From positions 1 to 64,000 of the forward strand of contig PFDP01000014.1 in the NCBI GenBank assembly GCA_002772535.1: a stretch of 64,000 nt of DNA. Direction: 5' to 3'. Below the pieces are notes generated by a model that worked only from the letters and a program-made list of their open reading frames with translations, searched no databases and was not told the origin of the DNA. Positions 1-8,251 of this stretch are shown piece after piece. The DNA is from Candidatus Peregrinibacteria bacterium CG10_big_fil_rev_8_21_14_0_10_36_19 (lineage in GTDB: Bacteria > Patescibacteriota > Gracilibacteria > UBA1369 > LOWO2-01-FULL-3). Every line of letters begins with the position of its first letter. Position 1 is the stretch's first letter. Position numbers and translations under genes: made by a program.

Positions 1-140
1 TGAGAATTCAACCCTAAAACGCCATAAAAGCCCTCTGACGCGCGCCCCCCACATACTTCCATCAAAAAACTCAAAAAATCTAACTTTGCCCCCATTTCCC
101 CACGAAGAAAATCGCCAAAATCCATCACAACCCAAAAATC

Positions 141-270
141 CCATCCCCGGGGATATGTTAGGTATTTCCGCCAAAACATTGCATAATCACCTTCATTAAA
201 ATCCGCCCACACCCCACACCCCACACCCCACACCCCACACCACAAATCCGCCCGCCATCCCCGGGGATAT
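141..270. repeat. Duplicated segment with ATCCCCGGGGAT palindrome
   Basis: The 16-bp segment CCATCCCCGGGGATAT occurs at 141-156 and 255-270. In both places it is followed by related sequence (CGCCAAAA, then CATT-G/A-CATAATC). The central 12 bp are a perfect palindrome and so could be a protein-binding site. The GC-rich palindrome is striking against the AT-rich surroundings. Confidence 0.7.
209..241. repeat. Tandem repeat of ACACCCC, about 4.7 copies
   Basis: Four perfect ACACCCC units run from 209 to 236, followed by a partial unit to 241. The array lies between the two copies of the ATCCCCGGGGAT palindrome. Perfect short units suggest recent slippage. No function can be read from it. Confidence 0.85.
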
Positions 271-334
271 CCTCGCCAAAAACTCTAAAACATTACATAA
301 TCTAACTACACCAACCAACACCTCAAAAAAAGCC

Positions 335-363
335 TTGCAAAACCTATCAAAACACAATAAAAT
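335..363 (+). promoter_or_regulatory. Promoter of rpmA
   Basis: A -35 TTGCAA (335-340) is separated by 17 bp from a -10 TAAAAT (358-363), 26 bp before the rpmA start codon. The same pair of hexamers occurs in front of tRNA-Leu in this window, which supports it. Confidence 0.6.
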
Positions 364-389
364 CACATGGCAAATTAAATTAAAAGCAC

Positions 390-665
390 ATGTCACATAA
401 GAAAGCAGCAGGTTCGACCAAGAACGGAAGAGATTCCGTCGCGAAGCGCCTTGGGGTAAAAGTATATGGTGGCCAAAAAGTTACAGCAGGTTCAATCATT
501 GTTCGTCAAAGAGGAACAAAGTTTTTTCCAGGTGCTAACGCTGGTATGGGTAAAGACCACACTATATATTCATTAGTAGACGGAGAAGTTTACTTTACTG
601 AAAAAGCTCTAACAAAATTCGACGGTCGTATTTACAAAGATAAAATCGTAAATATAAAGTCTTAA
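390..665 (+). CDS. rpmA: 50S ribosomal protein L27
   Basis: Large-subunit ribosomal protein whose N-terminal tail reaches towards the peptidyl-transferase centre. The 91-aa protein begins [16 protein letters not shown], the family's signature N-terminus, followed by the conserved [19 protein letters not shown] core and [12 protein letters not shown]. Length is normal. The ATG sits directly at the conserved N-terminus, so there is no cleaved pre-sequence as in Firmicutes. It is probably co-transcribed with the gene 7 bp downstream. A promoter with 17-bp spacing precedes it. Confidence 0.97.
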   Translation: MSHKKAAGSTKNGRDSVAKRLGVKVYGGQKVTAGSIIVRQRGTKFFPGANAGMGKDHTIYSLVDGEVYFTEKALTKFDGRIYKDKIVNIKS

Positions 666-672
666 ATTTAAA

Positions 673-1398
673 ATGTCTTTAGAATCATTTATTGGGATGG
701 ATTCCGGAGAGGGGATGTCGGAATCCTCTCTTGAGCAATTACGCGAAAGAATGAAAGCGGCTGCAGCTCAGATAGCAGCCATAAGAAAAGAAGAGAAAAA
801 ACAAAAACAAAAAGAAGACGATCTTCTCAAAATCCTACTAAAATTCATCCAACATAGCCATAAAAGCGAGTTGGTTCTTTTGATATCACGCGCCCTTGAA
901 CAAAACATTCCAGCAGGATTTGTCTTGGCCATTGTTTTACTTGGAAATCTAGAAATTCAACACCATATGCAAACACTGTTGGCACCTAAGGAAGCTCATC
1001 CAGATCAAAAAGCTCTTATTTTTTTTAATCAGCAAGATCAATCCCTTCCACTTAAAATCCGTATAGAACTAGATAATTGGATTAAAAACATTCTTGAATC
1101 GGCTGATGCAACACCACACAAGCTTCTCAAATATGCATATAAGATAGAAAAAATAGAAATAGAATCATCTTCACACTTTGAAGAGGCTGAATATAAAGAA
1201 GAAAAAGTGATAAAAGATGCCATAGTTCAATTAGGAGCCTTTGTGATCAGAGATTTTCTCATGCAAAACAACCTAGATGAACCGCTGCCAAAACTCCAAG
1301 AATTTGCAAGATTCATACTAAACGGAATTCTAGAAAAAACTCAGGAAAATCTAGATAACAGAGTTACCCTTACTGGAGAGTCTAGCGACATCATTTAA
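673..1398 (+). CDS. Conserved-looking protein of unknown function, 241 aa
   Basis: I do not recognise a family. The N-terminal ~60 residues are strongly charged and helical (AAAQIAAIRKEEKKQKQKE), suggesting a short coiled coil. The rest is predicted mostly helical, with a hydrophobic stretch around LVLLISRALEQNIPAGFVLAIVLL that looks amphipathic or buried rather than a clear membrane segment. There is no signal peptide. It follows rpmA by 7 bp, so it is likely in the same transcript. Its 3' end overlaps the convergent gene at 1351 by 48 bp, an unusually long tail-to-tail overlap. Confidence 0.75.
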   Translation: MSLESFIGMDSGEGMSESSLEQLRERMKAAAAQIAAIRKEEKKQKQKEDDLLKILLKFIQHSHKSELVLLISRALEQNIPAGFVLAIVLLGNLEIQHHMQTLLAPKEAHPDQKALIFFNQQDQSLPLKIRIELDNWIKNILESADATPHKLLKYAYKIEKIEIESSSHFEEAEYKEEKVIKDAIVQLGAFVIRDFLMQNNLDEPLPKLQEFARFILNGILEKTQENLDNRVTLTGESSDII

Positions 1399-1956
1399 AG
1401 GTATTATACCATAGTAAATATTGCCATTAATTTCCTGTCTAGAAACAGTAAAGCCATGCTCAGATAAGCACCTTCTCATAACTTTTAAATTTGTTGCTAT
1501 CAAGGTACCAGTTACATTTAAAGTACTACAAATAAACCTAGTAGGCAGTAGTGTTGACGAAGGGTTTTTAATTGCATGTTTGGCCAAGAAAAGGGTTAAA
1601 ACATATCTTTTCCATACAAAAGGTGCATTATAATGTGCATCGCCTCCTCTAAGATCTTGCTTACAGCTAATAACAATTTGCCCCAACGGGTGATCTCTTA
1701 CCTCCTCTTCAAGCTTTTCATATCCCATCATAGTAGGTTCTAGTGTTTCGGGTTTTAATAAGCCCATCACCTCAGTAATTCTAGAATTTATTAGACTATC
1801 ATCTGTAATTTTCGACAGATCTCTAAGTCTAGAAATTCCCTCATCAACACTTAAAAGCTTATTTCTTACATTAAATATTACTAATCTAATCTCTGGAATA
1901 ATTGCAGCACAAACATTTAAACTGTAATCAATGCTTTCTAGGTCTCTGTGACTCAT
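1351..1956 (-). CDS. Protein of unknown function, possible winged-helix C-terminus, 201 aa
   Basis: No family is recognised. The C-terminal third (about residues 145-195) has the pattern of a winged helix: a helix around NVTGTLIATNLKVMRRCLSEHG, then two strands in FTVSRQEINGNIYYGIIPL. A DNA-binding role is therefore possible but unproven. The protein is soluble with no signal peptide. A consensus promoter (-35 TTGACA) lies just upstream and is divergent from the promoter of the gene at 2083. Its 3' end overlaps the convergent gene ending at 1398. Confidence 0.7.
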   Translation of the reverse strand: MSHRDLESIDYSLNVCAAIIPEIRLVIFNVRNKLLSVDEGISRLRDLSKITDDSLINSRITEVMGLLKPETLEPTMMGYEKLEEEVRDHPLGQIVISCKQDLRGGDAHYNAPFVWKRYVLTLFLAKHAIKNPSSTLLPTRFICSTLNVTGTLIATNLKVMRRCLSEHGFTVSRQEINGNIYYGIIPLNDVARLSSKGNSVI

Positions 1957-1974
1957 AAAATTTATTAAGGCAGA

Positions 1975-2003
1975 AATCTACAGAATGAAAAAAGTGTTGT
2001 CAA
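1975..2003 (-). promoter_or_regulatory. Promoter of the gene at 1956
   Basis: On the minus strand, TTGACA (2003-1998) and TAGATT (1980-1975) are spaced by 17 bp. The predicted transcript starts about 12 nt before the ATG at 1956. Confidence 0.6.
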
Positions 2004-2008
2004 CGATA

Positions 2009-2037
2009 TTGATTTTTTTTGCAAAGTTTGGTATAAT
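2009..2037 (+). promoter_or_regulatory. Extended -10 promoter of the 736-aa gene
   Basis: TTGATT (2009-2014) and TATAAT (2032-2037) are 17 bp apart, and the -10 is preceded by TGG, giving the extended -10 form TGnTATAAT. It is divergent from the minus-strand promoter at 1975-2003. The 5' leader would be about 38 nt. Confidence 0.75.
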
Positions 2038-2082
2038 GATATGAAAACTTTATAAATAACATAAAAATAAAAACAAAATACC

Positions 2083-4293
2083 ATGTCAGATAAAGCACCA
2101 AATTCATTACCAAATAACTCTTTAGATAGAGGGCGTAATGTACCAAATAGGAGAGCGGAAGCTCAAAAAGCCGCCAAAGAACAAAGGGAGGCAATGAAAC
2201 CATCTCGCGAAGTTTTTGTAAAAAATACAGGTTTTGCGCTTGGTTCAGCTGAGCTGCCAAAAGGAGCAAAAACTATTGAAAATCTTGATAAATATGAAGG
2301 TGTTGTTTTGTGGGGTGGTGCTGACAAAACTACATTCACGGAAAAGCCAAAATCTGATCAATGGTACAAAAAAATGGTAAATGTTGCCAAAGAGTATAAA
2401 AAAATCAGAGATCTTGGTAAATTAAGAGTGAATCTTTCCGGTGAAGATAAAGATGCTGTAAACAAAGTTATTGATATGTTAGCATCACAAGATGCTACAA
2501 AAATTAATGCTACATCTTGGAAATCACAAATTGAAGGCATTAATAAAGAAAATATATATGGTTCAATGGGTGCATATAACGCACTTGTTGCTTTTGAAAG
2601 AGCCCTTATAAAGAAGAGGGGGCAAATGAGAAATCTTTCAGAAAAAGATTTTAAACCAGAAAACTTTATTTCAAACGCTAAGGTGGAGAGAGTTGAATTG
2701 GTTCTTAATGATAAAAAGGCAAATGGTTTATATAGAAACCAAACTATCGAAGGTGTGAAGATCACTGATTCCGAAAGAGCAAGAAGAGAAATTCTTCTTT
2801 CACACAGTGAGGAAAGAGACAAAGCATTTAGAGATGCAAAAGAAAAAGCCAATCGCAAGTTAAATGAAATGATTGATTTTTATGAATCAGATCTCAGAGA
2901 CGGTCTAAAATCTCATCCATGGGCACAAATTAGAAAAAGCTCAGATTCGCCATCACTAACAGTAGTTGATGGTCGCAATGGAAAAACAGTTGGTAAGGTA
3001 GAAGTTAGAAGAGAAAAAAGCGGTGAAGTAGTATTTTATGCTCACCAATCTCAAGGAGGTCCTAAAAAATTCGCCATTCCGGCAGATTTAGTTTCTGCTG
3101 ACGGCATTTGGGGCAAAGAACAAAATGTTAAGTATATTGAGCTTTCAAGAGCTGTTACTCAACATGTTGTGGATGGATTTAAAGCCTATAATGAAAATGA
3201 AGATGCCCTAAGAGTTGAAGCCATCAAAGAATGGAAAGAAAATGTTCAAAAATTCTTTGATACAGTTCAGCTTTCTGCAGAGAAGGAAGGAGTTAAAATG
3301 TATTTCACAGAAGACAAAGGAACTACAACTCCAAATGATAAAGATACCTACACTGCTGAAATCATTTATGCAGGAACTACAAGGTTTCTAGACATCAAAA
3401 TTGATGCTGCAAACAAGAGAGCAATTATTAAAGACGCTAAATCTAAAAAAGAAGTAGGACAACTACTAGTTGAAATTTCAAACCCAAACTCGTTTGCTAA
3501 AAAACTAATTGAAATTGCAAAAAACATTCAAGGAGCAAAAGCGGAAGTTCCGAAAGCTCCAAAAAATGTAGATCCAGTGATTCTGGCTAGTAATCCAAAT
3601 GTTACGGAAGTAGCAGGAATTGTCCGTGAGCAAGAAAGACAAGAAGACTTAAGAAACGAAAAAGCATTTGATGATGCAGTTAAGTCTGTTGCAAATAAAT
3701 ATGCACAAAATGGAGTAGAATGGAAAAAGGGTGAAATCTCTATTAAGGGAGAAACAATTCTTTTTTATAGCTACGACGCAAAAACAAAAAAGTTTGATCT
3801 AGGAGAAGCTCAAGTTGAGAATAGTAAATTAAAGACATTTAATAGTATTAACTCAGCTATTAGAGCCATAGAAGATGTACTTACAAAGGTACTTTCTGGT
3901 CAAAGACCAATGGAAAATATCAACAAGGAAGCAGAAAAAGCCCTAGATAGTGCTAAAACTTCATTATACATGAAGGAGTTGCTTCCGAGAGTTAATACAA
4001 TTCTAGACAGAAGTAAGGACGCAAAGGATCTAAAATTTTCCGCAAGAGTAAAAGGTTCATCAGTACAAATTCTAGATTCAAAAGGGAATGTAGTACTAGA
4101 AAAGAATGCAAAAAACTTTGCTGATCAAGGTGAATTCTTAATCGCCATGATGGATTCTGTAAACTCAACTGCTTCAAAAGCAAGAGAAGAAGCCATTATG
4201 AACCAAGCAGAAAAAGAATTTAAACAAGCCGCAGTTGATGACAAGCTTGATGCTTTAATCAAAAAGGCTAGAAAAAATGGTAAGAGCTCATAA
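2083..4293 (+). CDS. Large hydrophilic protein of unknown function, 736 aa
   Basis: No family is recognised. The protein is very rich in Lys, Glu, Ala and Asn, with long predicted helices (QKAAKEQREAMK near the N-terminus, KAREEAIMNQAEKEFKQAA near the end) and several short beta-rich segments between them. There is no signal peptide or membrane segment, so it is probably cytoplasmic. No Shine-Dalgarno is visible before the ATG. It stands alone under a strong promoter and converges on the aminotransferase-like gene, 6 bp away. Its size and composition resemble the unknown proteins at 14758-24538, which may act in the same process (inference). Confidence 0.85.
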   Translation: MSDKAPNSLPNNSLDRGRNVPNRRAEAQKAAKEQREAMKPSREVFVKNTGFALGSAELPKGAKTIENLDKYEGVVLWGGADKTTFTEKPKSDQWYKKMVNVAKEYKKIRDLGKLRVNLSGEDKDAVNKVIDMLASQDATKINATSWKSQIEGINKENIYGSMGAYNALVAFERALIKKRGQMRNLSEKDFKPENFISNAKVERVELVLNDKKANGLYRNQTIEGVKITDSERARREILLSHSEERDKAFRDAKEKANRKLNEMIDFYESDLRDGLKSHPWAQIRKSSDSPSLTVVDGRNGKTVGKVEVRREKSGEVVFYAHQSQGGPKKFAIPADLVSADGIWGKEQNVKYIELSRAVTQHVVDGFKAYNENEDALRVEAIKEWKENVQKFFDTVQLSAEKEGVKMYFTEDKGTTTPNDKDTYTAEIIYAGTTRFLDIKIDAANKRAIIKDAKSKKEVGQLLVEISNPNSFAKKLIEIAKNIQGAKAEVPKAPKNVDPVILASNPNVTEVAGIVREQERQEDLRNEKAFDDAVKSVANKYAQNGVEWKKGEISIKGETILFYSYDAKTKKFDLGEAQVENSKLKTFNSINSAIRAIEDVLTKVLSGQRPMENINKEAEKALDSAKTSLYMKELLPRVNTILDRSKDAKDLKFSARVKGSSVQILDSKGNVVLEKNAKNFADQGEFLIAMMDSVNSTASKAREEAIMNQAEKEFKQAAVDDKLDALIKKARKNGKSS

Positions 4294-4299
4294 GTTCAA

Positions 4300-5940
4300 T
4301 TAACCAATCTTTACCATCCAATCATTTAGAGTCGCATCCTCATGGGTGCGGCTCATTATTTTTGCCAAATCTTCCTTCAGCATTGTTCCAACTCTTCCCA
4401 TAACAGAAGAGTTTTTACTTACAATTGTCTCTCCTTCACTCTGTAGTACTCCATCAACAACAACTCCAGTTTTTTTCACTTCTCCAATACCTCTCACATT
4501 CATTGCAGTTCCTGTCATTAAAATTTCATCGGCAGTTGCCAAGTCTTCAAGAGTTACATCGCATTCGCGAACCTCTATTCCGTGATTCTTGCACAAGTCC
4601 ATTACAGCCATTGCAGTTACACTTGGAAGTATGTCTTTGTGAGCATAACTAGGTACTAACAGTAAATCTGATCCATTTTCTCCAGCTCCATATTTTACAA
4701 ATACCACATTGGCAGCCAACCCCTCTTGTACCCTTCCAGAATCACTATATATCATTTCGTCGTACCTTCCTGTTTTTGCATATGGGGTTAAATCACTTAC
4801 AGCGTCATTATAGTTTGAAGATAATTTGTGAAAAGCCGTTTGTGCGGCTACTGGCCTTGGTTTATCCATCCATACAACGGTAAGCATTTCCTTATCTTTA
4901 TAGGGACCAACCGGCATTCCCATAATTCTCACCTCTTTGCTATCTCCAGCAAGTGGGGGACCAATAACAGTATTTTTACCAACCATACGCACGTAATATC
5001 TATTACCAGCAACATTACCCGTATTCGGGATCCATCTTTGATCAGCTTTTACTTGTGCAGATAGGCCGATAGCCAAAGCTTCTTCATCCAAATGTTTAAT
5101 CCCTACATGACCACCATCCCTAGAAGCTCTTACTAAATGATCGTTTAGCCTAAAGGCATAAATACCATCTTTGCCTTTATAAACAGGTATTCCGGTAATA
5201 AATCCACCAGCATAGCTATCACTAGCCACCATTGGTGATTCAGCATAAAGACCATCAGGTAAAACTTCGTACACCCACTTGCCATCCACAAACTGCATTA
5301 TAGTAGTTGTATCTGTCGTGTGAGCTTCAAAAGCTAGTGGGGTATTATTTAAATCAGATTCTGTGATGGGACTACTCATGCCAGGTACGGTTTTCCCAAC
5401 ATACTTTGCGGGAGTTTTACCAATTTCAGCACCAGTCATCATTCCGGGTGTTAGTGGCTGTACTGCTCTTGACGCCATATTTAATCTCAAAATTTTATCA
5501 TTATCAGTTATCAAACCGTGATTCTCAAAATTAGTTCTTGGTACTAAGCCAAAATCATTCTCATCGGTACGAGATCCAATTGTTGCGAATACTTTGCTAG
5601 CAGTAGAGGAGTCTGGATACTCTGTTGCAATGCCAGGCGATATGAATCTCAAAGCATCCATATTACCAAAAGAGTTACTACCTCTTAAAAGCATCTGATC
5701 ACCAGTTGCAGCATTTTTAACAAAATCTCGAATTCTATGATTTAAACCAACTATATCGTTATTCAATCTACCTCTCAGCTCAGGAATCCACTCACCATTA
5801 ACACTTCTGTAGCAATAAATTGTTTGAGCATCAGTATTAGTAATTCTATCTTTACCACTTTCACCAACTTCACTAATCGAAACGTATTTCCTTTCTACTG
5901 CCTTGTCCATCTTTAGATTTGCATCTGGTATTTTATTCAT
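4300..5940 (-). CDS. Class IV (branched-chain-type) aminotransferase-fold protein with long N-terminal extension
   Basis: Probable PLP-dependent enzyme, 546 aa against roughly 300 for usual BCAT proteins. Residues about 260-510 follow the fold-type IV pattern: FRLNDHLVR near 263-271, then HKLSSNY with K372 in the place of the PLP-binding Lys (compare KxGGNY in IlvE), then VQEGLAANVVFVK with E406 matching the EGxxxN segment, then DILPSVTAMAVMDL and ADEILMTGTA, matching the LPGIT and TADEVFxTGTAA segments. The first ~200 residues have no family I recognise. The substrate cannot be predicted, and no Ile/Leu/Val genes are nearby. It lies immediately outside the mobile element's left end. Confidence 0.8.
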   Translation of the reverse strand: MNKIPDANLKMDKAVERKYVSISEVGESGKDRITNTDAQTIYCYRSVNGEWIPELRGRLNNDIVGLNHRIRDFVKNAATGDQMLLRGSNSFGNMDALRFISPGIATEYPDSSTASKVFATIGSRTDENDFGLVPRTNFENHGLITDNDKILRLNMASRAVQPLTPGMMTGAEIGKTPAKYVGKTVPGMSSPITESDLNNTPLAFEAHTTDTTTIMQFVDGKWVYEVLPDGLYAESPMVASDSYAGGFITGIPVYKGKDGIYAFRLNDHLVRASRDGGHVGIKHLDEEALAIGLSAQVKADQRWIPNTGNVAGNRYYVRMVGKNTVIGPPLAGDSKEVRIMGMPVGPYKDKEMLTVVWMDKPRPVAAQTAFHKLSSNYNDAVSDLTPYAKTGRYDEMIYSDSGRVQEGLAANVVFVKYGAGENGSDLLLVPSYAHKDILPSVTAMAVMDLCKNHGIEVRECDVTLEDLATADEILMTGTAMNVRGIGEVKKTGVVVDGVLQSEGETIVSKNSSVMGRVGTMLKEDLAKIMSRTHEDATLNDWMVKIG

Positions 5941-6008
5941 ATGTCAAAAATTAATAGAGCTAAATCTATCGAATCAAAGGAAAAAAAGCAAACTTAAAAA
6001 AGATTTAT

Positions 6009-6019
6009 ATGGGGTGACT
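6009..6019. repeat. Left attachment repeat (att core)
   Basis: ATGGGGTGACT is identical to 14461-14471. Read on the minus strand it is AGTCACCCCAT, the end of tRNA-His with CCA, followed by a T-rich run at 6008-5990 that could have been the original tRNA's 3' flank. This supports it being the host half displaced by insertion. Confidence 0.8.
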
Positions 6020-6151
6020 TATTGGACTTGTTCCTAAACCTCAAAATAGATTTTAAAGTCAACACGGAAAACATTCAAAGTCTTTTAGCTTTGTAGGTTA
6101 GCTAGACTATTTGCAAGATTGCATTTCTATCGTTTTATTTAAGTGTGAAAA

Positions 6152-7456
6152 GTGAGTATAATAAGAGCTGAAAAAGTCAAAATACTAAAATGTAATGAAA
6201 TGATTAAGCAAGGTAGTGATGTTATTAAGAATATAGAGCAAAGCGAAAATAACCCTTTTGAGGGCTATATAGGAAACGATCTAGCCCTAATTACTATTCT
6301 TCTTTTAATCGAATTTGCTAAGGAAGATAGGGAGGTTGTTACTTTTAATGAATTTACCAAGTTCTTGAGCGATAAAGGTCGTGTTGATTTGAATAAATTT
6401 GATGGACTTCATGATTATATGAATCAATGTGATTTCATCTTATCTATTATAAGGGAATTAGATTTTGTTAAGGTTGATAAAGTTTATTTTGATGAAAAAT
6501 ATTGCTTACCTAAGCTTTTGAAATATCTTGTTAGAGAAACAAAGGATATTCCAGATTATGATGTTGATGGGTTTATTGAATCTTTTGGGTTTGATTTGAA
6601 TTATTATCTTGGAATTAAGCAGAATGCTTTAAACTTAAAGTTTAAACTAGATAGATTTGAGGATTATGGTATTGAAAATTTTAATGATTGTTTTGAAACT
6701 GAATTTGACAAAGTAAAGGGTGATTATCTCAATGATTTGCTACTTTACGCAGGGGAATCAATTGCTCTTAGCTTTTCTTTTGATAAGAATAAAGCTCTTT
6801 TCTTTGAAAAAGGTTTCAACAAGTACTTCATCAAGGAATTTAAGGATTTTTACGGACAAGATGACTCAATTTTTATTGAAGAAAAACTGGTTGATTTTAA
6901 ATTCATAAATGGCGCTATTAGAATCCCACTTGAGCTTTTTAATAGTGAAGATTTTGATGTTATAGCTATTCTCAAATATCTAGATATTAAAAAACGGGTA
7001 GCAATTAAAAAATGGGGCGCTCCTTCTAAGTACTGGGAAGCAAAATTACTCAAGAAAGATTTATTAGCCCTTTTTGTGCCTAATCCAGAGGCGTTTTTGA
7101 AGAATCATGTTGCGGATAAAATCAATATATCTTTAGATTTGAAGGCTAAAATTCTTACTGTTAATAATGCTAACATTGATCTTAAAAAGGCAAAATTCCA
7201 GTTTGATTTATTTGAGGTACTAATGAAGGAAAAACCAATTGATTTTGACTTGAGCTTTTCTGAAATTGCCGAAAGCATAGATCATTCTTATGAGTCTTTA
7301 GGGAAAGAAGGTCAAGTAAAATTGAATAAGCGTTATTCCAATTCATCTTTCCAGCTGTCTAGAAAAATAGGATTTGAGGCAGGAATAAAAAACATAATTC
7401 TTATGTCAAAAAATGAGGTTCGCTTTAATCCCAAATATAAGCTTAATTTTATGTAA
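6152..7456 (+). CDS. Orphan protein of unknown function in the mobile element, 434 aa
   Basis: No family is recognised. The protein is soluble and acidic, rich in Phe, Asp, Lys and Ile, with no signal peptide or membrane segment. The C-terminal ~100 residues (FDLFEVLMKEKPIDFDLSF, SEIAESIDHS, then SRKIGFEAG and a strand pair) could form a winged helix, as in some response-regulator-like DNA-binding domains. This is only a suggestion. The longest reading frame begins with GTG at 6152. An ATG at 6200 (residue 17) is an alternative, and neither has a clear Shine-Dalgarno. It is the first gene inside the left end of the element, a position that often carries accessory cargo. Confidence 0.7.
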   Translation: MSIIRAEKVKILKCNEMIKQGSDVIKNIEQSENNPFEGYIGNDLALITILLLIEFAKEDREVVTFNEFTKFLSDKGRVDLNKFDGLHDYMNQCDFILSIIRELDFVKVDKVYFDEKYCLPKLLKYLVRETKDIPDYDVDGFIESFGFDLNYYLGIKQNALNLKFKLDRFEDYGIENFNDCFETEFDKVKGDYLNDLLLYAGESIALSFSFDKNKALFFEKGFNKYFIKEFKDFYGQDDSIFIEEKLVDFKFINGAIRIPLELFNSEDFDVIAILKYLDIKKRVAIKKWGAPSKYWEAKLLKKDLLALFVPNPEAFLKNHVADKINISLDLKAKILTVNNANIDLKKAKFQFDLFEVLMKEKPIDFDLSFSEIAESIDHSYESLGKEGQVKLNKRYSNSSFQLSRKIGFEAGIKNIILMSKNEVRFNPKYKLNFM

Positions 7457-7540
7457 TTAACTCTTCATAGCTCAGATACTACTTGGAAGATTTAACTGAA
7501 CAATTAAGCGAATGATGGAAGCCAGAGTATGAATTTAATA

Positions 7541-7570
7541 TTGAAGCACTCCTTATATATATAGTATAGT
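7541..7570 (+). promoter_or_regulatory. Promoter of the RHH/membrane protein pair
   Basis: TTGAAG (7541-7546) and TATAGT (7565-7570) are 18 bp apart, 23 bp before the ATG at 7594. It lies in the AT-rich gap after the 434-aa gene. Confidence 0.45.
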
Positions 7571-7593
7571 AGGTCTAGAATAAATACCCCACA

Positions 7594-7872
7594 ATGGCTA
7601 TAAATGAAGGAGAAATACAGAAAAAAATCGAAGGAGAAGACTCTCTAGCTATTGAATTTGACAATGGGGATTTAAAAGCACTGAATGATATTCAGCAAAA
7701 ATGGAAATTCAAGGATAAATCTAGCCTTCTTAAGTTTGCTATGGCTGTTTTATTGAAAGCCGAAAAGAATACACTTAAGATTTCGGTTGACGGTAGCGAA
7801 ACAGAGGTTTTTCCAAAAGAGGATTTACTTATAACAGACCAAATCAGCCATGGGAAACAACAAGAAGGATGA
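7594..7872 (+). CDS. Possible ribbon-helix-helix protein, 92 aa
   Basis: The segment LAIEFDNGDLKALNDIQQKW, followed by KDKSSLLKFAMAVLLKAE (residues about 18-55), has the strand-helix-helix layout of ribbon-helix-helix DNA-binding proteins such as plasmid copy-control and antitoxin proteins. A beta-rich tail follows. Its last 23 bp overlap the start of the next gene in another frame, implying translational coupling. It could be an antitoxin or repressor for the downstream membrane protein (inference). Confidence 0.65.
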   Translation: MAINEGEIQKKIEGEDSLAIEFDNGDLKALNDIQQKWKFKDKSSLLKFAMAVLLKAEKNTLKISVDGSETEVFPKEDLLITDQISHGKQQEG

Positions 7873-8188
7873 TATTTTTAGTACAGAAGAATTTTTGGGT
7901 TTAAAAAGTGCTCAAGAAAAAATTGAACGACCAGATCAATTTGCTGAAGTGTTTTGTGCAGCGGCAAAAACCCAAACATCCGTGAAGGATTTACTAAGAG
8001 AGCTCCTTCAAGAAATTATAGCCACAGACCCCAAAGCTAGGGAATCATTGAATGGACTTATTAAAGAGGTTTTTCAGCAAGACTGGAAGGCGTTTGTAAG
8101 GTCAGCATGGGGTAAGTTCGCTTTATTATCGTGGACACTTGTAGCTGCAGGTATAGGAGCTTGGGTAAAAACACTATTTGATAAATAA
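7850..8188 (+). CDS. Small protein with C-terminal membrane anchor, 112 aa
   Basis: No family is recognised. Residues 1-85 are helical and charged. Near the C-terminus (about residues 88-106) FALLSWTLVAAGIGAWV is a single membrane-spanning segment, followed by the short tail KTLFDK, so the bulk would be cytoplasmic and the protein tail-anchored. It begins inside the preceding RHH-like gene (23-bp overlap). Such a pair could be a toxin-antitoxin module, a surface-exclusion factor or a plasmid-maintenance pair. Nothing in the sequence decides between these. Confidence 0.65.
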   Translation: MGNNKKDDIFSTEEFLGLKSAQEKIERPDQFAEVFCAAAKTQTSVKDLLRELLQEIIATDPKARESLNGLIKEVFQQDWKAFVRSAWGKFALLSWTLVAAGIGAWVKTLFDK

Positions 8189-8220
8189 ATAAGTCAGCTT
8201 AAGTAGATCAGACAATATAG

Positions 8221-8249
8221 TGCTTACATAACTAAATAAATTGTAAGCA
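8221..8249. repeat. Inverted repeat upstream of the replication genes
   Basis: TGCTTACA (8221-8228) and TGTAAGCA (8242-8249) form a perfect 8-bp inverted repeat with a 13-nt loop, followed by TTTT. It could be a weak terminator for the pair upstream, an operator, or part of the replication origin recognised by the Rep protein encoded downstream. Confidence 0.5.
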
Positions 8250-8251
8250 TT

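Larger units (their letters stand above)
1..389. other. Noncoding, repeat-rich stretch before rpmA
   Basis: No convincing gene is seen here. The stretch is C-rich on the plus strand, unlike the AT-rich genes around it. It contains a 7-bp tandem array (209-241) and two copies of a 16-bp segment with the palindrome ATCCCCGGGGAT (143-154 and 257-268). Each copy is followed by CGCCAAAA and then a CATTRCATAATC motif, so a unit of about 50 bp appears to be duplicated. The rpmA promoter lies at its right end. rplU, the usual partner of rpmA, is not visible and may lie outside the window. Confidence 0.6.

Noticed and set aside
209-241. ACACCCC array considered as a CRISPR
   Set aside because: Units are 7 bp with no spacers, and no cas genes are present anywhere in the window.
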